NCBI RefSeq assembly: GCF_030519355.1
Contig: NZ_JAUMKC010000013.1
Span: forward strand, 1 to 64,000
Reading direction: 5' to 3'
DNA length: 64,000 nucleotides
Source of the DNA: Mucilaginibacter sp. L3T2-6
GTDB taxonomy: Bacteria; Bacteroidota; Bacteroidia; Sphingobacteriales; Sphingobacteriaceae
Shown here: piece after piece, positions 18,884-27,411 of the stretch
Numbering within the stretch: position 1 is the stretch's first letter
Layout: every line of letters begins with the position of its first letter
Made by a program: the position numbers and the translations under genes
The notes under the pieces: generated by a model
Database searches by the model: none
Told to the model about the DNA's origin: nothing
Seen by the model: only the letters and a program-made list of their open reading frames with translations

Positions 18884-19789
18884 ATGACTACCGTGGAAAC
18901 GCTGAATGATTTTTATCAGCATAAATTTAACTGGCTGCCTGAGAATTTGAGTAATGACATTGGCCATTTCAATGTTTTCCGAACCGAAGAGTTTATGGGC
19001 GCCAATGCAAAGACTCCGCCGAAATACAGCCGCCGTGATTTTTATAAGATAAGCCTGGTAAGGGGGCACAATGTTTACCATTACGGCGAAAAAAGTATTG
19101 AGATTGATGGTATGGCCCTGATATTTTTTAATCCGCAGGTGCCCTATACAATTGAGCATATAAGCCCTGATTGGCAAGGTTACTTTTGCATTTTCCGGGA
19201 GTCGTTTTTTACTGACATAGTTCGCGGTCACCTGAGCGAAATGCCTATGCTGATACCTGGCGGTAATCCGTCGTACATACTGAATGCTGCACAGTATGAT
19301 TATGTAGGACAAATATTTGAGAAAATGCTTGCCGAGATAAAATCGGACTATAAATTCAAATACGACCTGCTGCGCAATTACGTTACCGAACTATTCCACT
19401 ATGCCATGAAGATTGAGCCTGCCCAGGCGCTATACAAGCACCCGGACGCCAATTCGCGCATTACTGCAGTATTTACCGAGCTGCTGGAAAGACAGTTTCC
19501 TATTGAATCGCCTTCACAACGTTTTACCCTTCGCTCGGCCAGTGATTTTGCAGAAAGGTTGGCAGTGCACGTTAATCATCTTAATCGTGCTATCCGGAAA
19601 ACAACCGGCAAGACCACCACTGATCATATATTGGAGCGGCTTACCAATGAGGCTATAGCATTGTTGAAACATACTGACTGGAATGTTTCGGAGATCAGCT
19701 ACTGCCTGGGATTCGAAGAGCCTTCCCATTTCAATAATTTCTTTAAGAAACAAACCGCTAACGCACCCTCTGCCTATCGTATTGTTTGA
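18884..19789 (+). CDS. AraC family transcriptional regulator (module 2)
   Basis: A 301-residue paralogue of the 14923-15828 regulator, with the same architecture. The N-terminal sensing domain starts VETLNDFYQHKFNWLPENL and has DIGHFNVFRTEEF. The C-terminal AraC domain shows ASDFAERLAVHVNHLNRAIRKTTG and WNVSEISYCLGFEEPSHFNNFFKKQTANAPSAYR. The LLERQFPIESPSQRF linker is nearly identical to its paralogue. The downstream gene on the same strand, 64 bp away, is again an SDR. It starts at the ATG at 18884. Confidence 0.9.
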   Translation: MTTVETLNDFYQHKFNWLPENLSNDIGHFNVFRTEEFMGANAKTPPKYSRRDFYKISLVRGHNVYHYGEKSIEIDGMALIFFNPQVPYTIEHISPDWQGYFCIFRESFFTDIVRGHLSEMPMLIPGGNPSYILNAAQYDYVGQIFEKMLAEIKSDYKFKYDLLRNYVTELFHYAMKIEPAQALYKHPDANSRITAVFTELLERQFPIESPSQRFTLRSASDFAERLAVHVNHLNRAIRKTTGKTTTDHILERLTNEAIALLKHTDWNVSEISYCLGFEEPSHFNNFFKKQTANAPSAYRIV

Positions 19790-19820
19790 ATTTTGTAAGT
19801 ATTGGTTTGAATGATGCAAG
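19785..19820 (+). promoter_or_regulatory. Shared AraC/SDR module box, copy 4, with 21-bp spaced half sites
   Basis: TTTGAATTTTGTAA (19785-19798) overlaps the AraC stop region. TTTGTAAG at 19792 and GATGCAAG at 19813 are 21 bp apart, the same spacing as the pair upstream of the first SDR. The 35-bp stretch beginning GAATTTTGTAAG aligns with the module 1 sequence GATTTTTGCAAA along its whole length with only scattered differences. Confidence 0.5.
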
Positions 19821-19853
19821 CGGTCGCCTTTTTTGCGATGGTATTTTTGTGTT

Positions 19854-20714
19854 ATGAAAAACAATAGCAACAATGAAAACAAAAGCAAGGTATGGTTTAT
19901 CACCGGAGCGTCCAAAGGTTTTGGACTGAGCCTGGTAAAGCAACTACTCGCCGGAGGACAAAAAGTAGCAGCAACTTCCAGGTATGTAGATAGCTTGCTG
20001 CGCGCTGCGGGTGAGGTGTCTGAAAATTTTCTGCCGCTTTACGCAAACCTGGCTGACGATAAAAGTGTAGCAAACGCAATCGAAACGGCTCGTAATACAT
20101 TTAACGGTCTGGACGTAGTTATCAATAATGCCGGTTATGGCATCGGCGGCAGCATCGAAGAGCTTACTGACGAAGAAGCCCGGGAAAGCTTCGATATTAA
20201 TGTATTTGGCACTTTAAATGTTATCCGTGCTGCTATGCCTTATTTAAGGGACCAGCAATCGGGGCATATCATCAATATTTCCTCCATCGCCGGAATCGCA
20301 CCTGCTACGGGTTGGGCATTATATGCGGCAACCAAGTTTGCGGTGATCGGTCTCTCGCAGGTGTTGGCCGAAGATGTAAAGTCAATGGGTATAAAAGTAA
20401 CTGTGGTTGCGCCTGGCGCATTCCGAACCAACTTTTTGAGCGGAGATTCACTGGTCATAGCCAGGAATCCAATTGATGCCTACGCCGATGTAAGGAGTTC
20501 ACACGCACGATACCTGCAAATGGATGGCAAGCAAGCCGGCGACCCTGAAAAAGCTGCGGCAGCTATTATTCGTATAGCAGGCGAAGAAAATCCGCCCGTG
20601 CATTTACTATTGGGCGAGGATGCTTACAATCGCGCTATGAATAAACTTGAAGTACTGGAGCATGAATTCAAGCTGAACGAAGAGCTTTCCAAATCTATGG
20701 CTTACCAGGGGTAA
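19854..20714 (+). CDS. SDR family oxidoreductase (module 2)
   Basis: A 286-residue SDR from the ATG at 19854 (MKNNSNNENKSKVWFITG). It has the cofactor motif TGASKGFGLS, VVINNAGYGIGGS, the catalytic Ser in IINISSIAGIAP and YAATKFAVIGLS with the YxxxK pair. The C-terminal half (VVAPGAFRTNFL, YADVRSSHARYLQMDGKQAGDPEKAAAAIIRIAGEENPPVHLLLG) is typical of the group annotated as oxidoreductases or SDRs with 17-beta-HSD-like tails. It differs enough from the module 1 SDR to be a separate subfamily. The second AraC lies just upstream and probably controls it. Confidence 0.88.
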   Translation: MKNNSNNENKSKVWFITGASKGFGLSLVKQLLAGGQKVAATSRYVDSLLRAAGEVSENFLPLYANLADDKSVANAIETARNTFNGLDVVINNAGYGIGGSIEELTDEEARESFDINVFGTLNVIRAAMPYLRDQQSGHIINISSIAGIAPATGWALYAATKFAVIGLSQVLAEDVKSMGIKVTVVAPGAFRTNFLSGDSLVIARNPIDAYADVRSSHARYLQMDGKQAGDPEKAAAAIIRIAGEENPPVHLLLGEDAYNRAMNKLEVLEHEFKLNEELSKSMAYQG

Positions 20715-20850
20715 ATGAATTCTTTCTGATAATGCATCTTGACCTTAACAGCTGCCTTACTTTACCAAATCCCTCCGGAACTCAATATCGATAGTAAATA
20801 AATAACAAGCAACACGTACACGCCGTTAGCTGCGCCACTCAGCATGCTCG

Positions 20851-20977
20851 GTTACGCACCTACGGAGCGAAAACTGCTTATCTCGTTTTCTGCCAATATT
20901 AGCCCCCGAATGGGGGCGCCCGTAAGGTTAGTTTTCGGTTTATGGCCTCATGTTTTTTCCGGCGATGATTCCCTAAC
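20851..20977 (-). repeat. Inverted partial repeat unit at left edge of array
   Basis: GTTACGCACCTACGGAGCG at 20851-20869 is the exact reverse complement of 21892-21910. The following TTTTCTGCCAATATTAGCCCCC resembles the reverse complement of the repeat unit start (GGCTCC...ATTGGTAGAAAA). A hairpin GCCCCC-GAAT-GGGGGC (20902-20917) sits where the array units have GGCTCC/GGAGCC. This is an inverted, diverged copy of the unit's first part. Confidence 0.65.
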
Positions 20978-21891
20978 GGCTCCGTAGGAGCCAAATATCG
21001 GTAGAAAATGTAGTCAACCGGGCATACGATCGGTGGTGACTAAACCGCGAATCGGTTGCAATATTATTTCCGCTGGGAACGCCTGTCATGCTAATTTATG
21101 GGTTCATAGGTTGTCGTATTTTTATGGACAAAACTAAATTCCTTTTATAGGCTCCGTTAGGAGCCAATTATTGGTAGAAAACATAACCAACCGGACATGC
21201 GCCCGGCGATGCCTAAACCGCGAATAGGTTACAATATTATTTCCGCTGGGAACGACTGTCATGCTAATTTATGGGTTCATAGTTCAGCTTATTTTTATGG
21301 ACTAAACTAAATTCGTTTTATAGGCTCCGTAGGAGCCAATATTGGTAGAAAATGTAGTCAACCGGGCATACGCTCGGTGGTGACTAAAACCCGCGGAAAG
21401 GTTGCAATATTATTTCCGCTGGGGACGCTGTTATGCTAACTTATGGGTTCATAGTTCGTCTTATTTTTGTTGACTAAACTAAATTCCTTTTATAGGCTCC
21501 GTTAAGAGCCAATATTGGTAGAAAATGTAGTCAACCGGGCATACGCTTGGTGGTGACTAAAACCGCGAATAGGTTGCAATATTATTTCCGCTGGAAACGC
21601 CTGCTATGCTAATTTATCGGTTCATAGGTTGTCGTATTTTTATGGACAAAACTAAATTTCTTTTATAGGCTCCGTTAGGAGCCCAATTATTGGTAGAAAA
21701 CATAACCAACCGGACATGCGCCCGGCGGTGCCTAAACCGCGAATAGGTTACAATATTATTTCCGCTGGGAACGCCTGTTATGCTAATTTATGGGTTCATA
21801 GCTCATCTTATTTTTATTGACTAAGCTAAATCCGTTTTATAGGCTCCGTTAGGAGCCAAATATTGGTAGAAAATGTAGTCAACCGGGCATA
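20978..21891 (+). repeat. Six-unit tandem repeat array, about 173 bp per unit
   Basis: Units begin with GGCTCC at 20978, 21150, 21323, 21495, 21668 and 21842, giving periods of 172, 173, 172, 173 and 174 bp; the last is truncated after about 50 bp. Each opens with a hairpin GGCTCC-GTTA-GGAGCC (or GTA in the loop), then ATTGGTAGAAAA, a second imperfect palindrome (ACCGGGC...GCTCGGT in type A, ACCGGAC...CCCGGC in type B), TATTATTTCCGCTGG and a variable tail. Types run A-B-A-A-B-A. Units 1-3 and 4-6 also match in their tails, giving a higher-order repeat of about 518 bp. No ORF of useful size is present. Function unknown. Confidence 0.9.
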
Positions 21892-22023
21892 CGCTCCGTA
21901 GGTGCGTAACCCGCGCACATGTTGCGCCTCGTTAATCATTCTACCGTACCAGCGCCATACCGGGACGGTTTACCGCGTATAACATTTCCGCTTGATATTA
22001 TTTGACATATCTTTACCGCACAA
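21892..22023. other. Right edge of array and promoter gap
   Basis: CGCTCCGTAGGTGCGTAAC (21892-21910) is the exact inverted partner of 20851-20869. The remaining bases up to the next start codon show no further repeat unit and no clear promoter box. Confidence 0.6.
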
Positions 22024-22833
22024 ATGACGATAAGTATCTTAGGCTGCGGATGGTATGGCAAGGCATTGGCGACGGCATTAATCGCCGATGGTCACCGGGT
22101 TAAAGGTTCGGCTACTTCGGCGGAAAAGCTCGCGGCGTTGGCTGACGCCGGTATTGAACCGTTTGTAGTTGACTTTAAGGCTGACCAGGAAACGTACACG
22201 CCGGAATTTTTCGCCTGTGATGTGTTAATTATCAGCATCCCCCCACGAACCCGGCATGGCGAGGGCAGCGATTATCTGCGCAAAATACAGCGGATTATCG
22301 ATGCGGTTACGCACTACGGCGGCAAAAATGTAATCTACATTAGCTCAACCGCTGTTTATGGCGAAAGCTGCACCGAAGTAACGGAGGCCGATATACCAAA
22401 GCCCGACACAGCTTCCGGCGAAATATTGCTGCAAGCGGAAAATCTTTTTAATGCACAGCAAACGCTAAAAACAACCATCATCCGCTTTGGCGGACTGGTA
22501 GGGCACGGCAGGCATCCCGGGCGTTTCTTTGCCGGAAAAAAAAATGTACCAAACGGGCGGGCTCCGGTTAATTTAGTCCACCTCACCGACTGTATTGGCA
22601 TTAGTAAAGTTGTCATTCGCCAAAATAAATTCGGGCTAATCATTAACGGCGTTGCGCCGCACCATCCTCAAAAGATGAATTTTTACCGCAGGGCCGCAGC
22701 ACAGGCCGGCTTGGAAATTCCACAGTTTATGGATGAGCTTAACGCATGGAAAATTGTCGATAGTACTGTCCTTTTGCAGGAATTAAACTATCAATTCAGC
22801 GTCGCCAATTGGGACGACTGCAACTTTATTTGA
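22024..22833 (+). CDS. NAD(P)-binding epimerase-like protein (YeeZ type)
   Basis: A 269-residue Rossmann protein related to E. coli YeeZ and extended-SDR epimerases. The N-terminal cofactor motif is MTISILGCGWYGKALATAL (GxGxxG), followed by IISIPPRTRHGEGSDYL, VIYISSTAVYGE and IIRFGGLVGHGRHPGRFFAGK, all usual for this group. The classical SDR YxxxK Tyr is represented by TAVYGE, but the Lys is not obvious, so catalysis is uncertain. It starts directly after the repeat array and overlaps the convergent phosphatase gene by 8 bp at the 3' end. Confidence 0.8.
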   Translation: MTISILGCGWYGKALATALIADGHRVKGSATSAEKLAALADAGIEPFVVDFKADQETYTPEFFACDVLIISIPPRTRHGEGSDYLRKIQRIIDAVTHYGGKNVIYISSTAVYGESCTEVTEADIPKPDTASGEILLQAENLFNAQQTLKTTIIRFGGLVGHGRHPGRFFAGKKNVPNGRAPVNLVHLTDCIGISKVVIRQNKFGLIINGVAPHHPQKMNFYRRAAAQAGLEIPQFMDELNAWKIVDSTVLLQELNYQFSVANWDDCNFI

Positions 22834-23623
22834 GGTCAGTTTTAACCACAGTCTTAATCAGGGAGTCTTTTTGTGCGTTTGTTAAAGCCCCTTTTAATAA
22901 GGCGTTTTCCCAATCGCCGTAACCGATATTGGGTATCACTATATATTTATGGCCAAATTCTTTTTTGAGTTTTTCTGTTGCGGCATTCCGGCTTTGCTCG
23001 GTATATGGCGAGTCGTAAAGCGCGTTAAAATCGGGTAAATTATCGCCGCAGTACAGTACTACTTCATGCGTTTTTAAGACATCCCGGCGCCGTGCTTCTT
23101 TGCTTGACGAGGTAGACTTTAATATCAAATGTTTGTTATCAGCAAAAGGCAGATGGTGAAGCTTCAGATTTTTAATGGTTCCTTCCCGTTCATCCTCCAG
23201 GCGGTTGGTGATGTAATAAACTGCAACGCCTTTTGATGCCGCGTATTTAAAAAATGCAGGCGCGCCCGGAACGGTATCACAGATGGCCCTTGCTGTCCAT
23301 GCATGCCAGGCCTGCTGGTCGAAATCTTTATTTTGAATGGCGCGGCCGGCAGTGTTGGGGCTATTGTCTAATAATGTTTCATCGATATCAGTAACTACCG
23401 CCAATGGTTTGCGGTGATGTTTTTTAAGAGCCATATCAAGCCGAAATTTGGCAATGTTGTAGGCCTGGAAGCATAAAGCCTTGTATTCTGCGGCCCGCTG
23501 CTGGTAAACCGCCCCCCATATTTTCCCGCTGTTGACTGCGGAAATGGGTATATCTTGCCCGTTTTGTGCAAATACGGTGGTGCCAAAACCACAAAGAAGT
23601 ATAAATATCAGAGCCTTTTTCAT
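22826..23623 (-). CDS. 5'-nucleotidase, lipoprotein e(P4)-type acid phosphatase
   Basis: A 265-residue exported HAD-type phosphatase of the class C / e(P4) family. A signal peptide spans residues 1-20 (ALIFILLCGFGTTVFAQ). There is no good lipobox, since the only early Cys is preceded by Leu, so it is probably periplasmic rather than lipidated. HAD motif I is TDIDETLLDNSP (Asp79, Asp81), and the motif III/IV region has VVLYCGDNLPDFNALYD. Such enzymes dephosphorylate nucleoside monophosphates or other phosphomonoesters outside the cytoplasm. It overlaps the epimerase-like gene tail to tail by 8 bp. Confidence 0.88.
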   Translation of the reverse strand: MKKALIFILLCGFGTTVFAQNGQDIPISAVNSGKIWGAVYQQRAAEYKALCFQAYNIAKFRLDMALKKHHRKPLAVVTDIDETLLDNSPNTAGRAIQNKDFDQQAWHAWTARAICDTVPGAPAFFKYAASKGVAVYYITNRLEDEREGTIKNLKLHHLPFADNKHLILKSTSSSKEARRRDVLKTHEVVLYCGDNLPDFNALYDSPYTEQSRNAATEKLKKEFGHKYIVIPNIGYGDWENALLKGALTNAQKDSLIKTVVKTDLK

Positions 23624-23843
23624 AGGTGATACGGTTTTATTTGTAATGCACGGGTAAAGATAAAGATTGAAGTTATATTAATTAAAATCTAAATTATGGT
23701 TCGGGATATATTGCCGTTCGCATATTAAAAAGTCGACTAGCGTTGATCACACTGTAGCCCTGTTCCAAATGCCGGGTATTTTCTTCCTTGGTATAAATAT
23801 TGCATAACTTTAAGTGACGATATACTTATCCGACATGATAAAA

Positions 23844-24287
23844 ATGTACCAGCAGGCATTAGTGCTGAAAGAAAGAAAAAGAGGCTTCCACCTTATCACC
23901 TCAGAAATTACACTGGCCCTGCCGCAGATAAGTGAACTAACGGCGGGCATTTGCCAGGTATTCATACAACATACATCGGCTTCGCTCACCATTAACGAAA
24001 ATGCAGATCCCACGGTAAGGCAGGATTTTGAGATGTATTTTAACAAAGCCGTTAAAGAGAACGACCCGGATTACCGCCATGACGATGAAGGTCCCGATGA
24101 TATGCCTGCGCACCTGAAAGCAGCTTTATTGGGAAGTTCGGTAACGATCCCGATCCGTAATGGCCGGCTTGCGCTGGGAATCTGGCAGGGAATTTACCTG
24201 TGTGAGCACCGAAACCATGCTGAGCCGCGCCATTTAATAGTTACAGCCTGGGGAACAGATAACGAAACGATAGAAACTATTGGATAG
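23844..24287 (+). CDS. YjbQ / UPF0047 family protein
   Basis: A member of the UPF0047/YjbQ family, with about 147 residues from the ATG at 23844; ATGs at 23835 and 23814 are alternatives. The hallmark segments IQHTSASLTINENADPTVRQDFE, EGPDDMPAHLKAALLGSSVTIPI and GRLALGIWQGIYLCEHR are all present and carry the conserved His and Asp/Glu residues. E. coli YjbQ has a weak thiamine-phosphate synthase activity, hence the common name secondary thiamine-phosphate synthase; the real role is unsettled. No thiamine gene is nearby. Confidence 0.9.
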   Translation: MYQQALVLKERKRGFHLITSEITLALPQISELTAGICQVFIQHTSASLTINENADPTVRQDFEMYFNKAVKENDPDYRHDDEGPDDMPAHLKAALLGSSVTIPIRNGRLALGIWQGIYLCEHRNHAEPRHLIVTAWGTDNETIETIG

Positions 24288-24321
24288 ATTTGTACGTAGT
24301 TGCTGTTACAAGTCTGCCGTT

Positions 24322-24906
24322 ATGAAAAACCGCCTCACTGTTATCCTGCTGTTTATAAGTTTAATTGCCAGGGGGCAGGATTCGCTTAAATATTTTAACA
24401 GCATGCGTTACCAAATAACCAAAACCGGCATGACCGTGCTGGGAAGCTGGGCTATAGCTAATATTGGAGTTGGAGCTGCAGGCTGGGGCGGTTCGAAGGG
24501 CGGTCAGAATAAGTACTTTTACCAGATGACTACCTTTTGGGGTGCTGCCAATCTTGGCGCCGCTATATTAGGTTATACCGGGAATAAAAACAAACAGCTT
24601 AGTGCACCTGAAACGCTAAAAGCTCAACGAAAAATCCAAAAGATATTCCTGATCAACGGCGGACTGGATTTGGCCTATATCGGCGCAGGCATTTATCTCA
24701 ATCATCGCGGCATAACTCACGGGTCGGCACAACTAAAAGGATATGGTACCGCGCTGTTACCACAAGGCCTATTCTTATTACTGTTTGATGGCACTATGTA
24801 TGCAACACATCGGAGTAATGGGAATAAATTAAGGCGGTTTTTCGAGAAAAATCCGATAAGTTTTAACGGAAGGGAAATAGGGATGAGTATCAGTTTAAGC
24901 AATTAA
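24322..24906 (+). CDS. Conserved membrane protein of unknown function
   Basis: A 194-residue protein from the ATG at 24322. A signal peptide or first helix is at residues 1-18 (NRLTVILLFISLIARGQ). Hydrophobic segments follow around TKTGMTVLGSWAIANIGVGAAGW, MTTFWGAANLGAAILGYTG, IFLINGGLDLAYIGAGIYLNH and ALLPQGLFLLLFDGTMYATH, suggesting four membrane helices. I recall similar DUF6992-type proteins in Bacteroidota but cannot assign a function. It follows YjbQ by 34 bp and precedes a polysaccharide deacetylase on the same strand. Confidence 0.7.
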   Translation: MKNRLTVILLFISLIARGQDSLKYFNSMRYQITKTGMTVLGSWAIANIGVGAAGWGGSKGGQNKYFYQMTTFWGAANLGAAILGYTGNKNKQLSAPETLKAQRKIQKIFLINGGLDLAYIGAGIYLNHRGITHGSAQLKGYGTALLPQGLFLLLFDGTMYATHRSNGNKLRRFFEKNPISFNGREIGMSISLSN

Positions 24907-24967
24907 GTCTTATTGTAACTTTCCTGCTATTATTCTCAAATTAACCTAATTGCGTTAAATTTGATAT

Positions 24968-26305
24968 ATGAACGCAGTAATCAAAAGACTGGTCGTAACC
25001 GCTATAATTTTACAGCCAATCGTCTCGCAAGCACAGCAAACCACCACAGGCGCAACTGAAATCACTAAATGGCAATACGGCAGAAACGGCGCAGTTTCAC
25101 TGACGTATGATGACGGCTCGATAAATCAGTTTAAATATGCCCTGCCGATAATGGAACGGCTCAGAATCCCGGCCACGTTTTTTGTAATTACAGGCGGCAT
25201 ACCCGGTTCAAAATACCACGGTAAATTTATTGGTCGAAACGTAAAGGCCATTATAAAGGAATCTGCAACCATTCCAACAAACGATCAGAACTTTTTGGAG
25301 CGCTGCTCTGCAGGTGGTTACCTTGGTTATAAAGGTACCATCACTTACGTTACCAGGGCTGCCAGCGCGTATGATAGCCCAAAACACAGGGATCGCGCTT
25401 TTAAGATAATGGATACGCTTTATCAAAAGGTTCGTGCCGGCGAGTTTAAGCCAGGTTATCAGCCTTGCGACGAAGTTCTGCAGGAAGACGGCCTTACCTG
25501 GGAGGACCTGCGTAATTATGGTGGCCGGGGGTACGAAATTGCCAGCCATTCTATCACCCATGCCAGTATGCCGGGGTTGGATTCGGTTAATATTGCTTAT
25601 GAACTTGAGAAAAGCAAGGAAGAGATTAGGGATAAGATGGGATGGAAATACACATTTTCGTCCGAGGTGCCTTACGGATACGAAAACGAACGCGTGATGA
25701 AAATCGCCTATAAAATTTACCCGGCATTACGCAACCGCATGCCCGAGCCCTGGCTGAAGGAATTAGACCGCGCCAGCAGGCAAACGCCTGGAAAACCGGA
25801 TAAGGACTATATACAATGGCAGCGTGGTGCGACTACTAAAACACCATTGCCGTTGATGAAAAGTTGGGTGGATACCGCAGCTGAAAGAAAAGATACGTGG
25901 TTGGTGCTCGTATTTCACGGCGTGGATAATCTGGGTTATGAAGCGCTTCCGCATACCATGCTCGACGAGTATTTCCAATACATCAAAAACCGGCAGGACA
26001 GGGTTTGGATAGCTACTTTCGGCGATGTTGCTAAATACATGCGCGAAAAGGAACATGCCAGGGTTGAGCAAAGCCAAAGAGGCGGTAAGATAACAGTAAG
26101 CTTAAGCCATAGCCTTGATAAAACTATGTACGATCTGCCACTGACCTTGAAGACCTATGTCTCACCGGAATGGAAGCGCGTCTGGGTATGGCAGGGCAAG
26201 CGTATGCAAAGAGTAGAAGCCCAAACAGACGCTAAGGGAACCTACGTACTTTACCAGGCCTATCCTACCGGTGCGCCGCTGACATTGTCCGGAAAGGAGG
26301 ATTAG
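24968..26305 (+). CDS. Polysaccharide deacetylase family protein
   Basis: A 445-residue exported protein; residues 1-22 are a signal peptide (VVTAIILQPIVSQAQ). A NodB-type deacetylase domain begins GAVSLTYDDGSINQFKYALPIMERLRIPATFFVITGG, where YDDG provides the metal-binding Asp. Later motif segments are IASHSITHASMPGL (H-x-x-x-H metal ligands) and WLVLVFHGVDN. A C-terminal beta-rich tail of about 80 residues follows. It would remove acetyl groups from a polysaccharide or peptidoglycan; the exact substrate is unknown. The insertion between residues 75 and 165 is longer than in minimal NodB domains. Confidence 0.87.
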   Translation: MNAVIKRLVVTAIILQPIVSQAQQTTTGATEITKWQYGRNGAVSLTYDDGSINQFKYALPIMERLRIPATFFVITGGIPGSKYHGKFIGRNVKAIIKESATIPTNDQNFLERCSAGGYLGYKGTITYVTRAASAYDSPKHRDRAFKIMDTLYQKVRAGEFKPGYQPCDEVLQEDGLTWEDLRNYGGRGYEIASHSITHASMPGLDSVNIAYELEKSKEEIRDKMGWKYTFSSEVPYGYENERVMKIAYKIYPALRNRMPEPWLKELDRASRQTPGKPDKDYIQWQRGATTKTPLPLMKSWVDTAAERKDTWLVLVFHGVDNLGYEALPHTMLDEYFQYIKNRQDRVWIATFGDVAKYMREKEHARVEQSQRGGKITVSLSHSLDKTMYDLPLTLKTYVSPEWKRVWVWQGKRMQRVEAQTDAKGTYVLYQAYPTGAPLTLSGKED

Positions 26306-26371
26306 TGGTAGCGACGACTTACGAATAACTACAAATTTCAAAGGGTTGGCAAGTTTTAACGGGGATCTGTT

Positions 26372-27403
26372 TTATTCTTTAATTTTCGTTAGAAAGGCCA
26401 TCGTATCTACATTATCGGCATAATCCCACAGAGCGGGACGCTGCGCATTTCCGAAAGAGACCACCTGGTTATTAATACGGAGGGGCGCGCCGCTCACTAC
26501 ACATTGAATACTTTCAGTCTGTTCTTTCAAAGCTTCTTCTGCTGATTGCAAGTCATCATAATATTCATAAAAAATCACAGCTAAAGGCGATGACAACGAT
26601 GGGTTTTCTTTTAAAAGCAAGAAACCGTTATCCAGATGTTGTTCGCCGCCCACCAAATAAATCGACTTGTTATAACCGTAGTTGTTGTTGTATTTATTAT
26701 GATTGATGGTTGGCTCAAACTGCTCGATCGATTTAAAAAAATAATCGAATTGGTAGCCATTTGGTACCAATAGCTTAGATACATTCCGGCAGCCCAATCC
26801 GAAATAATCAAAAATGTCGTGGCCAAGATTATATAATTGATCCGCCGTTTCTTCGCCGGTTAGTACTGCTATGCTATTGCGGTTTTTACGAATGATATTC
26901 GGCACCTTTCCAAAGTAGTAATCGAAGTATCTGGAGGTATTATTGCTGCCGGTCGCGATTACCGCATCGAAATTTTCCAGGCGTTCAACAAAGCTGTACT
27001 GGTCCGCCATGGCAGGCTCAATATTGGTCATCAAATGCAGAATGTGTTTAATTAACCGGGCGTCCTGGGATGAGGTCTTTATCATTGCAAAATTCCCGGT
27101 AACCAATACACACAAAACATCATGGAAACCTACCAGCGGAATATTCCCCGCCAGTATCAGGCCGACTATTTTGGCTGGTCTGTTATTATGAATATCATAG
27201 CGGTTTAGCCATTTGCTTAAATCAGCCTCATTCAGCATAGCGCCGATAGCCTTAACTGCCTGTAATACGTTTTTAGGTGTGAACCAGGGATTATAAATGT
27301 GTTCTGTATTTATTAATTCACTCAGTGCTTCGTCCGGTTGTGATAAACTCGTGCCCAGCTGAGAGAATATTTCGATTAATCGTGATTTATCAATTTTTGA
27401 CAT
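26372..27403 (-). CDS. Acyl-CoA reductase (LuxC family)
   Basis: A 343-residue LuxC-type acyl-CoA/acyl reductase, an aldehyde-dehydrogenase-fold enzyme. Visible are VGLILAGNIPLVGFHDVLCVLVTGN (about 79-103), MIKTSSQDARL, ATGSNNTSRYFDYYF and DYFGLGCRNVSKL, the last with the likely catalytic Cys. It would reduce a long-chain acyl thioester to an aldehyde with NADPH. In Bacteroidota this gene is often next to the ferredoxin found here divergently (27504), so a link in electron supply or shared regulation is possible. The start at 27403 is an ATG. Confidence 0.85.
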   Translation of the reverse strand: MSKIDKSRLIEIFSQLGTSLSQPDEALSELINTEHIYNPWFTPKNVLQAVKAIGAMLNEADLSKWLNRYDIHNNRPAKIVGLILAGNIPLVGFHDVLCVLVTGNFAMIKTSSQDARLIKHILHLMTNIEPAMADQYSFVERLENFDAVIATGSNNTSRYFDYYFGKVPNIIRKNRNSIAVLTGEETADQLYNLGHDIFDYFGLGCRNVSKLLVPNGYQFDYFFKSIEQFEPTINHNKYNNNYGYNKSIYLVGGEQHLDNGFLLLKENPSLSSPLAVIFYEYYDDLQSAEEALKEQTESIQCVVSGAPLRINNQVVSFGNAQRPALWDYADNVDTMAFLTKIKE

Positions 27404-27411
27404 ATATATGG

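Noticed and set aside
20851..21910. Array as a CRISPR locus
   Set aside because: The period is about 173 bp, units are adjacent without unique spacers, and no cas gene is nearby.
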